64,000 nt of DNA from an uncultured Elusimicrobiales bacterium (GTDB lineage Bacteria; Elusimicrobiota; Elusimicrobia; Elusimicrobiales; Elusimicrobiaceae). The position numbers and the translations under genes were made by a program. The notes beneath the pieces were generated by a model. That model searched no databases, had not been told where the DNA came from, and saw nothing but the letters and a program-made list of their open reading frames with translations. The DNA lies in contig CALUVB010000001.1 of assembly GCA_944324115.1 (NCBI GenBank), positions 1 to 64,000 of the forward strand, read 5' to 3'. Positions 42,959-50,769 of the stretch are shown here, piece by piece. Positions within the stretch are counted from its first letter, which is position 1, and every line of letters starts with the position of its first letter.

Positions 42959-43130
42959 TTATTTCTTCGCTGCACCACAAGAAGGGAGATTTGGGGTGGT
43001 TTGCCTTTGTTGTGATGGAAGTTGGAGTTTGGAAATTCTGTTGCCTGAGGCATAAACTTTCCGAAGAAAACACTTTCTGCCGCATAAAGATGTACGATAA
43101 CACATAGATGTATTTAGTGGAAACATCCAA

Positions 43131-43156
43131 TAAAAAACCCCGGGAAACCCCGGGGT
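43131..43156 (-). terminator. Terminator after the LOG-family gene
   Basis: Stem ACCCCGGG/CCCGGGGT followed on the minus strand by TTTTTT. Confidence 0.85.
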
Positions 43157-43171
43157 CTTAAAAAAGAAGCT

Positions 43172-44002
43172 TTATTTAATCTTGTAGAATTTGGCGATGA
43201 TATCCCAAGCTTCTTGCGCCGTATCTACAATATGGCAGGTGCGGGCTTCCTCGTTATCAATGACGCCATATGAAGCCAGCGCCTTGAAACTGACGACGGA
43301 ATTCCAAAATTCCCGCCCCACTAAGATAATGGGAATATCCTCTTTTTTCCCCGTTTTGACCAGGGTTAAAATTTCAAACAGTTCATCAAATGTCCCATAT
43401 CCGCCCGGGAACACCACAAAAGCGCGCGAACGCATGACCAAATGCAGTTTGCGGATAGCAAAATAATGAAATAAGAAGGCTAAATCTTTGGTAATGTAGG
43501 CGTTGGGGTGCTGTTCATGCGGAAGTGTGATATTAAAGCCTACGCTGCGGCCTCCGTTCTCAAAAGCGCCGCGGTTGGCCGCTTCCATTAAGCCCGGACC
43601 GCCGCCGGTAACTACCGCGAAACGGTTTTTGCCTTTTTTCACTACCAGTTTGGCAAATTCGCGTCCTACTTCATAGTATTTGGATAAACTGAGCAATCCT
43701 TTGGCTTCGCTTAGTTTTTCCTGCAACGCTTTGCTTTTAGGGTTGCGGGCCAAGGCTTTTTGCGCCGCTTGTACGGCGGCTTTGGCCTCTTTTTCCGGAC
43801 GTACCCGCGCACTGCCAAAGCAGACGATGCTTTGGGTAATGTTCAAAGCTTGCAAATACAGCTCCGGTTTCATTACTTCCAGTTCAATACGCACCGGGCG
43901 CATGGCTGGTTTATTTAACAATTCAATATCTTCGTACGCCCGGATATAAGAGCTTTCATGCTCAATACTGGCTATTCTGTTTTTCTTGATATTTTTTTTC
44001 AT
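43172..44002 (-). CDS. LOG family (TIGR00730-type Rossmann) protein
   Basis: 276 residues. VTGGGPGLMEAANRGAF and PGGYGTFDELFEIL are the LOG motifs (GGGPGxMEA and PGGxGTxxE), shared with cytokinin-nucleotide phosphoribohydrolases. The role in bacteria is likely nucleotide hydrolysis or sensing; older labels of lysine decarboxylase are misleading. The N-terminal ~60 residues are specific (EVMKPELYLQALNI). Last gene of ispA-dxs-LOG, with a three-base gap to dxs. Confidence 0.93.
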   Translation of the reverse strand: MKKNIKKNRIASIEHESSYIRAYEDIELLNKPAMRPVRIELEVMKPELYLQALNITQSIVCFGSARVRPEKEAKAAVQAAQKALARNPKSKALQEKLSEAKGLLSLSKYYEVGREFAKLVVKKGKNRFAVVTGGGPGLMEAANRGAFENGGRSVGFNITLPHEQHPNAYITKDLAFLFHYFAIRKLHLVMRSRAFVVFPGGYGTFDELFEILTLVKTGKKEDIPIILVGREFWNSVVSFKALASYGVIDNEEARTCHIVDTAQEAWDIIAKFYKIK

Positions 44003-44005
44003 GGG

Positions 44006-45859
44006 TTATTTGCTCCATTCCAGGATCTGAGCTGCTATTTGAGAAGCAGTCAGCCCTACCTGTTCATAAAGCTGGGCCGCTTTCCCGTGTTCTATAAATT
44101 CATCAGGCAACCCTAAACGCAGCAGGCGGAAAGGCTTGTCCTGTCCGGTTACATATTCCGCCACGGCGGAGCCAAAGCCGCCGCACAAAGCATTGTCTTC
44201 CACGGTTACGAGTGCGGGAGAAACGTGTAAGGCTTGGTCTATTATTTCCGTATCCAGCGGTTTTACAAAACGGGCATTGATGACGCCTGCATGGATTGCT
44301 TTTTCTTTTAATATCTCCGCCGCTTCCAATGCCGGGTGTACGCGGTTGCCTATGGCAATGATGGTCACGTCTTTTCCTTTACGAAGCCAAACGCCTTTGC
44401 CTATGGGCAAATCTTTTAATTCTTCTTCTATGGGCACATTAAATCCGGCCCCGCGCGGATAGCGCAGCACAAAGGGTTTGTCGCTGTCTAAACCGGTTTT
44501 AAGCAGGTGCCCCAGTTCGTTTTCATCTGCCGGTGCGGCGATAATTAGATTGGGCGTGCTGCGCAAAAAGCTCAAGTCATAAGCGCCATGATGGGTGGGG
44601 CCGTCTTCCCCTACCAATCCGGCCCGGTCCAAAACAAAAACGACGGGCAGATTTTGCAGGGCAATATCATGCACGATTTGGTCATAGCAACGCTGGGCAA
44701 AAGAAGAATAAACCGCTACCACGGGCTTAAGCCCTTCAGCCGCCAGCCCAGCGGCGAAAGTGGCTGCATGTTCTTCGGCAATACCCACGTCAAAGAAACG
44801 TTGGGGGTAAGTGTGGCGGAACTCATCTAGGCCGGTTCCTTCCGGCATGGCGGCGGTAATAGTATTAATCTTTTTGTCTGTTTTTGCTAATTTTAAAATG
44901 GCGTCTGAGAAGGCTTTGGTAAATGTAATTCGGTCGCTTTTACCAATTAGGTCTCCTGTGTCGGCGTCAAACATGCCTACACCATGAAATTGGGTCGGTT
45001 TTTCTTCCGCCGGCGTATATCCCTTTCCTTTTTTGGTGACTACATGCAATAAGACCGGCCCTTTGACTTCTTTCACGTTTTCCAATACATCTACCATGGC
45101 GTTTATATCATTTCCGTTTACCGGCCCGAAGTAGCGGAACCCCATTTCTTCAAAAATAGTGCCGGGAAATAAAATAGAGCGCGCCCGCTTGGCCAGTTTG
45201 GCGGCGTTGTTGCCCACTTCATCAAAACGCTTTAAAAAATTGGTTGCTTTTTCTTCTGCCAGCTGGACATATTTTTTAGTCAATAGCTTGGTTAAAAACT
45301 GGCCCAATGCGCCGACGCGTTTAGAAATAAACATTTGGTTGTCGTTTAAAATCACTAACATGTCCGTAGCCAACAGGCCCGCATTCTGCATGGCTTCATA
45401 GGCCATACCGCCCGTCAGCGCGCCGTCTGCCACTAAGGCGATTACCTTGGCGTCTGAATTTTTTTGATCCCGCGCAATAGCCATGCCCAACGCTGCCGAT
45501 AAAGCGGTACTGGCATGCCCGACGCCGAATTCATCATATTTGCTTTCGCTGCGTTTGGGAAATCCGCTTAACCCTCCCTTGGTGCGTATGGTGTGAAATT
45601 TACCTTGGCGCCCGGTCAGCAGTTTATGGGCGTATGCTTGGTGGCCGGTATCAAAGACCAGTTTGTCTTTCGGGGTATTAAATACATAATGCAGCGCTGT
45701 AATGATTTCTACCGCGCCTAAACTGGAGCCCAAGTGTCCGCCGTTTTTGCTGGTGGTTTTTATAATTTCTTCACGGATTTCCTGGCATAATTGGGGAAGC
45801 AATTCGCGTTTAATATTACGCAAATCAGCGGGGGTCTTGACGGTGGGCAATACTTTCAT
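44006..45859 (-). CDS. dxs: 1-deoxy-D-xylulose-5-phosphate synthase
   Basis: 617 residues. Thiamine-dependent first step of the MEP pathway, from pyruvate and glyceraldehyde 3-phosphate. GGHLGSSLGAVEI, the TPP motif ALVADGALTGGMAYEAMQNA with ILNDNQMFIS, and the second-domain FDVGIAEEHAATFAAG with LDRAGLVGEDGPTHHG are intact. AAGGAG lies before the ATG. Follows the prenyl synthase gene by nine bases; ispE of the same pathway is at 3.4 kb. Confidence 0.97.
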   Translation of the reverse strand: MKVLPTVKTPADLRNIKRELLPQLCQEIREEIIKTTSKNGGHLGSSLGAVEIITALHYVFNTPKDKLVFDTGHQAYAHKLLTGRQGKFHTIRTKGGLSGFPKRSESKYDEFGVGHASTALSAALGMAIARDQKNSDAKVIALVADGALTGGMAYEAMQNAGLLATDMLVILNDNQMFISKRVGALGQFLTKLLTKKYVQLAEEKATNFLKRFDEVGNNAAKLAKRARSILFPGTIFEEMGFRYFGPVNGNDINAMVDVLENVKEVKGPVLLHVVTKKGKGYTPAEEKPTQFHGVGMFDADTGDLIGKSDRITFTKAFSDAILKLAKTDKKINTITAAMPEGTGLDEFRHTYPQRFFDVGIAEEHAATFAAGLAAEGLKPVVAVYSSFAQRCYDQIVHDIALQNLPVVFVLDRAGLVGEDGPTHHGAYDLSFLRSTPNLIIAAPADENELGHLLKTGLDSDKPFVLRYPRGAGFNVPIEEELKDLPIGKGVWLRKGKDVTIIAIGNRVHPALEAAEILKEKAIHAGVINARFVKPLDTEIIDQALHVSPALVTVEDNALCGGFGSAVAEYVTGQDKPFRLLRLGLPDEFIEHGKAAQLYEQVGLTASQIAAQILEWSK

Positions 45860-45868
45860 GTGAACTCC

Positions 45869-46915
45869 TTAATAGGTGCGGGTTTTAAAAAACTCTGCCA
45901 TGGCATAAAGCGGCGTCAAATTTTTGCGTTTGACGTTTTTTAGACAGTCCAATGCTTTTTGTGCCTTGGCAATTAACAGCTGGGCATGTTTGCGGCTTCC
46001 TTCCAGCCCAAATAAACTGACGAAAGTCAATTTGCCGTTTTGGGCATCACTGTTGGATTTTCCCAACTGTTCGGCTGACGCGGTAACATCTAAAATGTCG
46101 TCTACAATCTGAAATACCAACCCAATGCATTGGGCATATTGCTGAATATGTTTTAAATCCGCCCCTTTAGCTCCGGCCAGCAGGGCGCCGGTTTCTACGC
46201 TGGCGCAAATCAAAGCGCCGGTTTTGTTGGCATGAATATAGCGAAGCACGTTTTCCGGCGTCGTTTCTTTGACAGAAGAAGGAAGTAAGAAATAGTGCAG
46301 GCTTTTGTCAGAGAGTTTTTTTGAGGTCTTTTTCAATTTTTCCGCGCGCACGCTGGCTGCCTCGTGAGTGCCCATACCTTCGGCATAGACGTCGGCGGTT
46401 TGGCCGCCCACCATGCCGGAAGCTCCTGCCCGGTGGGCAAAATTTTGCAAAGCGTTCAACGTGTTTTCCGCTCCGATGGTTTTGATTTTCCCGTTCTGGG
46501 CAAATACTTCAAATACATAGGTCAGCAGCGCATCACCGGCCAAAAGAGCCAAATCTTCGCCAAATACCTTATGATTGGTGGGTTTTCCTCGGCGCAGATC
46601 ATCATTGTCCATGCAGGGCAAATCATCATGGATTAAAGAATAGGTATGCAGCATTTCCAACGCGCAGGCGGCGGGCATAACGTCGGCGGCTTTTTTGCCG
46701 AAAGCTTCCGCCGTAGCCATGGCTAAAATAGGGCGTACCCGCTTGCCGCCCGCTTGCAGGGAATACTCCATAGAGTCTGTTAAAATTTTGGGAGAATTGG
46801 GAATCTTGGCGGTAAATTTAGACAGATTCTTTTCCACCAAGTGGGCACGCTGTTTTAAGTATGCATTAAAATCCAGGGTTGTTTTGTTAGATACAGTACG
46901 AGCAGCTTTTGTCAT
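45869..46915 (-). CDS. Polyprenyl (farnesyl/geranylgeranyl) diphosphate synthase
   Basis: 348 residues from the ATG at 46915 (AGAGGTGG upstream); an earlier ATG at 46951 would include the TATAAT promoter box and is rejected. Trans-prenyl synthase with the first Asp-rich motif in LIHDDLPCMDNDDLRRGK and the second in FQIVDDILDVT. The arrangement DDxxxxD resembles short-chain FPP/GGPP synthases (IspA). Makes the prenyl chain for undecaprenyl and quinone synthesis. Starts the dxs operon. Confidence 0.94.
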   Translation of the reverse strand: MTKAARTVSNKTTLDFNAYLKQRAHLVEKNLSKFTAKIPNSPKILTDSMEYSLQAGGKRVRPILAMATAEAFGKKAADVMPAACALEMLHTYSLIHDDLPCMDNDDLRRGKPTNHKVFGEDLALLAGDALLTYVFEVFAQNGKIKTIGAENTLNALQNFAHRAGASGMVGGQTADVYAEGMGTHEAASVRAEKLKKTSKKLSDKSLHYFLLPSSVKETTPENVLRYIHANKTGALICASVETGALLAGAKGADLKHIQQYAQCIGLVFQIVDDILDVTASAEQLGKSNSDAQNGKLTFVSLFGLEGSRKHAQLLIAKAQKALDCLKNVKRKNLTPLYAMAEFFKTRTY

Positions 46916-47059
46916 AACCACCTCTAAAAGGGCATTTACCTTATTATACATTAATGCTTAGTGAGAAAACAGACGCTTGCCTGGGAGTTAGAAACAGTTT
47001 CGGGCAGAAACAGAAAATATCAGAAACATTTCTCTTTTTAAACTTCTTTGAGGCCAGTT

Positions 47060-47158
47060 GGAAAAGGATGTGTCGCGGGGGCTGTCGTGCGTGTTGCTTT
47101 ATCGGCATATTGGCGGCGGCAGCTTTGGCGCAGTTTGGGCGCCGGCGCGGCTTATGAT
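47060..47158 (+). pseudogene. Relic of a type IV pilin N-terminus
   Basis: One frame reads CCFIGILAAAALAQFGRRRGL before a stop, which resembles the pilin IIGILAAIALPQYEKAV. The DNA at 47091-47131 agrees with the pilin gene at about 30 of 41 positions by eye (TTATCGGCAT.TTGGCGGCG). The upstream GTGTTG stretch also resembles the LLVVVL codons with an indel. No leader and no C-terminal half remain. Confidence 0.45.
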
Positions 47159-47205
47159 TTTCACGATTGTCGTCTTAATAAATCGCCTCCGCCTGTACAT
47201 TTTTA

Positions 47206-47211
47206 TATAAT
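47206..47211 (+). promoter_or_regulatory. -10 box of hydF, leaderless start
   Basis: TATAAT six bases before the ATG at 47218, without a Shine-Dalgarno. Confidence 0.55.
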
Positions 47212-47217
47212 TTGTAC

Positions 47218-48405
47218 ATGGTAAAACTCAACAGACCTCACATCGGCATTTTCGGGCGAATGAATGCGGGCAAAAGCTCACTGATTAATGTATTAAGCGG
47301 GCAGGATACGGCCGTGGTGTCGGCTGTACCCGGTACGACGACGGACCCTGTTAAAAAAATCATGGAAATTTTGGGTGTCGGCCCGGTTACGTTGATTGAT
47401 ACCGCCGGATTAGACGATACCTCTGAGTTGGGGCCGCAGCGGACAGCAAAAACTAGGCAAATTCTAGACCAGGTTAATCTTGCTGTTATAGTATTTGCGC
47501 AGGAACCGGGAGTTTATGAACAGGAGTTGGCTGCTTTATGCAAGCAGCGTGCGCTGCCCTTTTTCTTGGTGCATAATAAACGGGATTTATATCCGGCAGT
47601 TCAGCCTGTTTGGAATGGGGCGGAAGTGGTGGAGTTTTCCTGTTTAGAGAAAGAAAATGCCCCTTTGGTTGAGGCTATTATCCGCCATTTGCCTCATAAT
47701 GCCTATAGTGCAGATGATATTTTTGGCGGTTTTGTGAAAGCGGGCGATGAGGTGGTGCTGGTTATCCCGATAGACGCTTCCGCTCCACAGGGGCGGTTGA
47801 TTTTGCCCCAGGTGCAAACGTTGCGTGGCTTATTGGATATACATGCACGCGGAATTTGTCTGCAACCTGCAGAACTGGGCGGCTGGCTGGCGAAACATAC
47901 ACCCCGCTTGGTGGTAACCGATTCACAGGCATTCCAATACGTCAGCTCAGTGGTGCCGGCCTCTGTGCCGCTGACCAGTTTCAGCATTTTATTTTCTCGG
48001 GTAAAAGGCGATTTTGATTTGTTTTTAAAAAGCACTCCCGCCATTGACCGCTTGCAGGAAGGGGATAAAGTATTGATCTTGGAATCTTGTTCCCACAGCG
48101 TCAATAAATGTGATGATATCGGCCGGGTAAAAATTCCAGCTTGGCTGCAGAAAAAAACTGGGGTTTCCCTGCAATTTGATGTATTATCTAACTTAGATCC
48201 GCTTCCTTGCGCATTGGATAGCTATAAACTGGCGGTACAATGCGGAGGCTGTATGGTAACCCGCGCCCAAATTTTGGCCCGCTTGCGTCGTTTGCAGGAG
48301 GCGCTCGTGCCTGTAAGCAATTATGGTATGACGATTGCGTGGTGTACGGGAATTTTTGAACGCGTAACGGAAATCTTCCGCCGGTCGGTAAACGGAGAAG
48401 ATTGA
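47218..48405 (+). CDS. hydF: [FeFe]-hydrogenase maturation GTPase HydF
   Basis: 395 residues. N-terminal GTPase: P-loop GIFGRMNAGKSSLIN, switch PGTTTDPV, DTAGLDD and NKRD. The C-terminal cluster-binding domain has LESCSHSVNKCDDIGRVKIP and VQCGGCMVTR, which is the CxH...HCxxC scaffold with the second His replaced by Gln. HydF receives and delivers the di-iron subcluster. HydE, HydG and hydrogenase are not in this window. Its presence implies hydrogen metabolism in an anaerobe. A leaderless start from TATAAT is likely; an in-frame TTG two codons earlier is rejected. Confidence 0.94.
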   Translation: MVKLNRPHIGIFGRMNAGKSSLINVLSGQDTAVVSAVPGTTTDPVKKIMEILGVGPVTLIDTAGLDDTSELGPQRTAKTRQILDQVNLAVIVFAQEPGVYEQELAALCKQRALPFFLVHNKRDLYPAVQPVWNGAEVVEFSCLEKENAPLVEAIIRHLPHNAYSADDIFGGFVKAGDEVVLVIPIDASAPQGRLILPQVQTLRGLLDIHARGICLQPAELGGWLAKHTPRLVVTDSQAFQYVSSVVPASVPLTSFSILFSRVKGDFDLFLKSTPAIDRLQEGDKVLILESCSHSVNKCDDIGRVKIPAWLQKKTGVSLQFDVLSNLDPLPCALDSYKLAVQCGGCMVTRAQILARLRRLQEALVPVSNYGMTIAWCTGIFERVTEIFRRSVNGED

Positions 48406-48447
48406 CATTCTGGCTTAGCGTCATATACTATAGATGTAGGAGCAGAT

Positions 48448-49068
48448 ATGAACTATTTATGGGTATCGTTGTTTATACTTACTACGGCCTTAGCTGCCGG
48501 TGCGGCTCCGGTAACGAATATAGAAGTTAACCGGCCAACCACATCGGCGTCTGTCAATAGGCCGACAACAGCGGGTGCGGTGTCGCGCCCGACTACGGCG
48601 TCAGCGGTTTCCCGTCCGACTACATTTGTGCCTGTCAGCCGCCCCACTACCGCCGCAGAGGTGCAGCGCCCTACCACCCAGACCGAAGTGTCGCGTCCCG
48701 GGGAGAGGGGGCTCTCTTATGTTCCTTCAGCCGGTGGCACAAAAGGAACGGCTGTTTCTTCCGGCCAATCCGCCCCGGCCGCATCTTCTGCCCGCCAGAC
48801 AAGTTCCTCGTCTTCCGGTTCCGGCAGCTATACGCCTTCTTATAAGCAGGCTAAAGATTTTGCGACTGGTGCGGCGCAATCTTCCTTGGGAATGGGGGCA
48901 GATGCAACTTCTAGGACTGCAGAAGGCAGCTCTTTTGTGGCAGATATAGATAAAGTAAAAGCAGACGCCCAAGCTAATGCCCAAGCGCAAGAAGCCCAGC
49001 GGACTGCTTCCTTGGCTCAAGGATTGAAGAAAGCCCAAGAACAAGGACAAAGCAAAGAAAAGAAATAG
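48448..49068 (+). CDS. Secreted RPTT-repeat protein, unknown
   Basis: 206 residues. Signal peptide (1-19, ending GAA-PVT). Residues ~24-85 hold seven units of nine residues with core V(N/S/Q)RPTT(xxx): EVNRPTTSA, SVNRPTTAG, AVSRPTTAS and so on, the last one being VSRPG. A Ser/Ala/Gly-rich region follows (~90-135), then a helical Gln/Ala/Lys-rich tail. There are no Cys or catalytic motifs. Repeats of this kind suggest a surface or periplasmic stalk, perhaps glycosylated at Thr/Ser. AGGAG lies before the ATG. A strong terminator follows. Confidence 0.8.
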   Translation: MNYLWVSLFILTTALAAGAAPVTNIEVNRPTTSASVNRPTTAGAVSRPTTASAVSRPTTFVPVSRPTTAAEVQRPTTQTEVSRPGERGLSYVPSAGGTKGTAVSSGQSAPAASSARQTSSSSSGSGSYTPSYKQAKDFATGAAQSSLGMGADATSRTAEGSSFVADIDKVKADAQANAQAQEAQRTASLAQGLKKAQEQGQSKEKK

Positions 49069-49114
49069 CGCTAAAATCACCCCGGCTTTATCGCAGGCCG
49101 GACATTTTCTAGAT

Positions 49115-49149
49115 ACAATCCCTCTTGCAAAAGGGGGATTGTGCTTTTT
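49115..49149 (+). terminator. Terminator after the RPTT-repeat gene
   Basis: 12-bp stem ACAATCCCTCTT/AAGGGGGATTGT (with one G-U), loop GCAA, tail GCTTTTT. Confidence 0.85.
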
Positions 49150-49200
49150 GGTTGTAGCTGGGCCACTGCTTTACTTTTAAAACACAGAAATCTTTTTAAT

Positions 49201-49461
49201 ATGGTGACCGCCTGGCTGTTTCACTTCCTAGTCTAAGCCCAAGCCTTAGCAGAAGAAGTGGAATATGTCGCTAATAGAGTTTGGGGAATAAAGGCCGCTC
49301 TTAGGAAGAAGTATATGGAAAGTGAAGAAAACAAGGGCTTATCGGAGAATGCGCTTTATGACAGAACAACCAGAAAAGCGTTTGTTGCCGAAGAGATTTG
49401 TGGGAAATTAATTTTAAAAAGCGTTCAAATGACCCTTTCCGTTTTCAGATGGATAAAATAA
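49201..49461 (+). pseudogene. Small secreted-protein gene broken by an in-frame stop
   Basis: From ATG 49201 the frame reads MVTAWLFHFLV, TAA, AQALAEEVEYVANRVWG and on to a stop at 49461. The first part looks like a signal-peptide core and AQALA like its cleavage region, so a single nonsense codon (49234-49236) splits one ORF of about 86 codons. A GTG at 49258 could restart translation of the 67-residue remainder. No Shine-Dalgarno is evident. Family not recognised. Confidence 0.35.
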
Positions 49462-49476
49462 TTCGGTTTGCCAATA

Positions 49477-49503
49477 AAAACCCCCGCTTTTAAGCGGGGG
49501 TTT
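49477..49503. terminator. Bidirectional terminator between the relic and fba
   Basis: 10-bp stem AAACCCCCGC/GCGGGGGTTT with A- and T-runs on both sides; serves the convergent fba gene. Confidence 0.9.
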
Positions 49504-49515
49504 GTTTCGTAAAAC

Positions 49516-50493
49516 TTATTTTACGCGGCCGGCAGAGCCAAATACATTTTGGTTCTTTTCGGCGTACATTTTAATTAATTCTTCGCGTGCCGGGCCCAAG
49601 TATTTGCGCGGGTCAAATTCGCTGGGCTTGGTGGCAAAGATTTTGCGGATAGTGGCGGTCATGACTAAGCGGCCGTCGCTGTCCACATTGATTTTGCACA
49701 CGGCCATTTTGGCGGCTTTGCGCAGTTGTTCTTCGGGCACGCCTGCGGCGTCTTCAATTTTGCCGCCGTATTCGTTGATTTGTTTCACAGCCCACTGCGG
49801 TACGCTGGAAGAACCATGCAATACGATGGGGAAACCGGGCAAGCGTTTGGAAACTTCTTCCAAAATATCAAAGCGCAATTCGGGCAATTTTTCGCCGGGT
49901 TTGACTTTAAATTTATAAGCGCCGTGGCTGGTGCCAATGGAAATGGCCAACGAATCTACACCGGTGCGTTTTACGAAATCTTCCACTTGGGCCGGGTCGG
50001 TATAGGTATGGTGTTCGGCGGATACTTCATCTTCAATACCGGCCAAAACGCCCAATTCACCTTCCACCGTCACATCGTGCTGGTGGGCATAGTCTACTAC
50101 TTTTTTGGTCAACGCTACGTTTTCTTCGTACGGGAGATGGGAGCCGTCAATCATTACAGAGGAGAAACCGTTGTCAATGCAGTCTTTGCACAGTTCAAAC
50201 GTATCCCCGTGGTCCAAATGTAAGCAGAGAGGAACCGGTTTACCGATTTCTTTCATCATTTCTACCGCACCGCGGGCCATCCAGCGCAAAAGCGTGGCAT
50301 TGGCATATTTGCGGGCACCGCTGGAAACCTGCAAGATTACCGGGGAACCGGTCTGCACACAAGCGGTCACAATGGCCTGCAATTGTTCCATGTTATTAAA
50401 GTTATAAGCCGGAATGGCATAACCGCCAGCCATGGCTTCTTTAAACATTTCTCTGGTGTTAACCAGACCCAACTCTTTATAAGACACGGTCAT
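49516..50493 (-). CDS. fba: Class II fructose-bisphosphate aldolase
   Basis: 325 residues. Zn-dependent cleavage of fructose 1,6-bisphosphate in glycolysis. LHLDHGDTFELCKDCIDNGF carries the catalytic Asp and zinc His, AEHHTYTDP and GTSHGAYKF provide further ligands, and VLHGSSSVPQW the C-terminal zinc His. AGGAGGC lies before the ATG. Monocistronic, ending at a terminator. Confidence 0.97.
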   Translation of the reverse strand: MTVSYKELGLVNTREMFKEAMAGGYAIPAYNFNNMEQLQAIVTACVQTGSPVILQVSSGARKYANATLLRWMARGAVEMMKEIGKPVPLCLHLDHGDTFELCKDCIDNGFSSVMIDGSHLPYEENVALTKKVVDYAHQHDVTVEGELGVLAGIEDEVSAEHHTYTDPAQVEDFVKRTGVDSLAISIGTSHGAYKFKVKPGEKLPELRFDILEEVSKRLPGFPIVLHGSSSVPQWAVKQINEYGGKIEDAAGVPEEQLRKAAKMAVCKINVDSDGRLVMTATIRKIFATKPSEFDPRKYLGPAREELIKMYAEKNQNVFGSAGRVK

Positions 50494-50706
50494 TTGAACT
50501 GCCTCCTGAAAAAATATTTCTGTCCCCCATATTTTACATTATTTAAAGTGGAAAGGATATGCAGGCCCCCGCTAAAGCATATTGCCGCCAGTCTCTCTGC
50601 CGGGGCGAAACAAGCGCCCTGTCTGCGGCGGTTGGAGTGAGCAAATATAAGAAGATGGCGCTTTTTCTCATTTAACCTGCCCGGCTGTTTCTCAAACGCC
50701 CTGTAC

Positions 50707-50735
50707 TTGCCAAAGGGGAGCTTTGTGAGTATAAT
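50707..50735 (+). promoter_or_regulatory. Promoter of the M42 peptidase
   Basis: TTGCCA (50707-50712), exactly 17 bp, TATAAT (50730-50735), with a GGGGAG ribosome site before the ATG at 50770. The upstream part of the gap (50520-50700) is GC-rich and shows no gene. Confidence 0.65.
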
Positions 50736-50749
50736 GTAATGTACATTAC
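50736..50749 (+). promoter_or_regulatory. 14-bp perfect palindrome at the transcription start (candidate operator)
   Basis: GTAATGTACATTAC begins directly after the -10 box and covers the expected start site, the position of a repressor operator. Confidence 0.5.
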
Positions 50750-50769
50750 GCGCGTGTACGGGGAGTTAC

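Noticed and set aside
42789-43130. 113-codon minus-strand ORF overlapping the end of pilin copy 2
   Set aside because: It overlaps a real gene in antisense and has no recognisable product.
46916-46951. Twelve-codon N-terminal extension of the prenyl synthase
   Set aside because: Its ATG is part of the TATAAT promoter region; the internal ATG at 46915 has an AGAGGTGG site.
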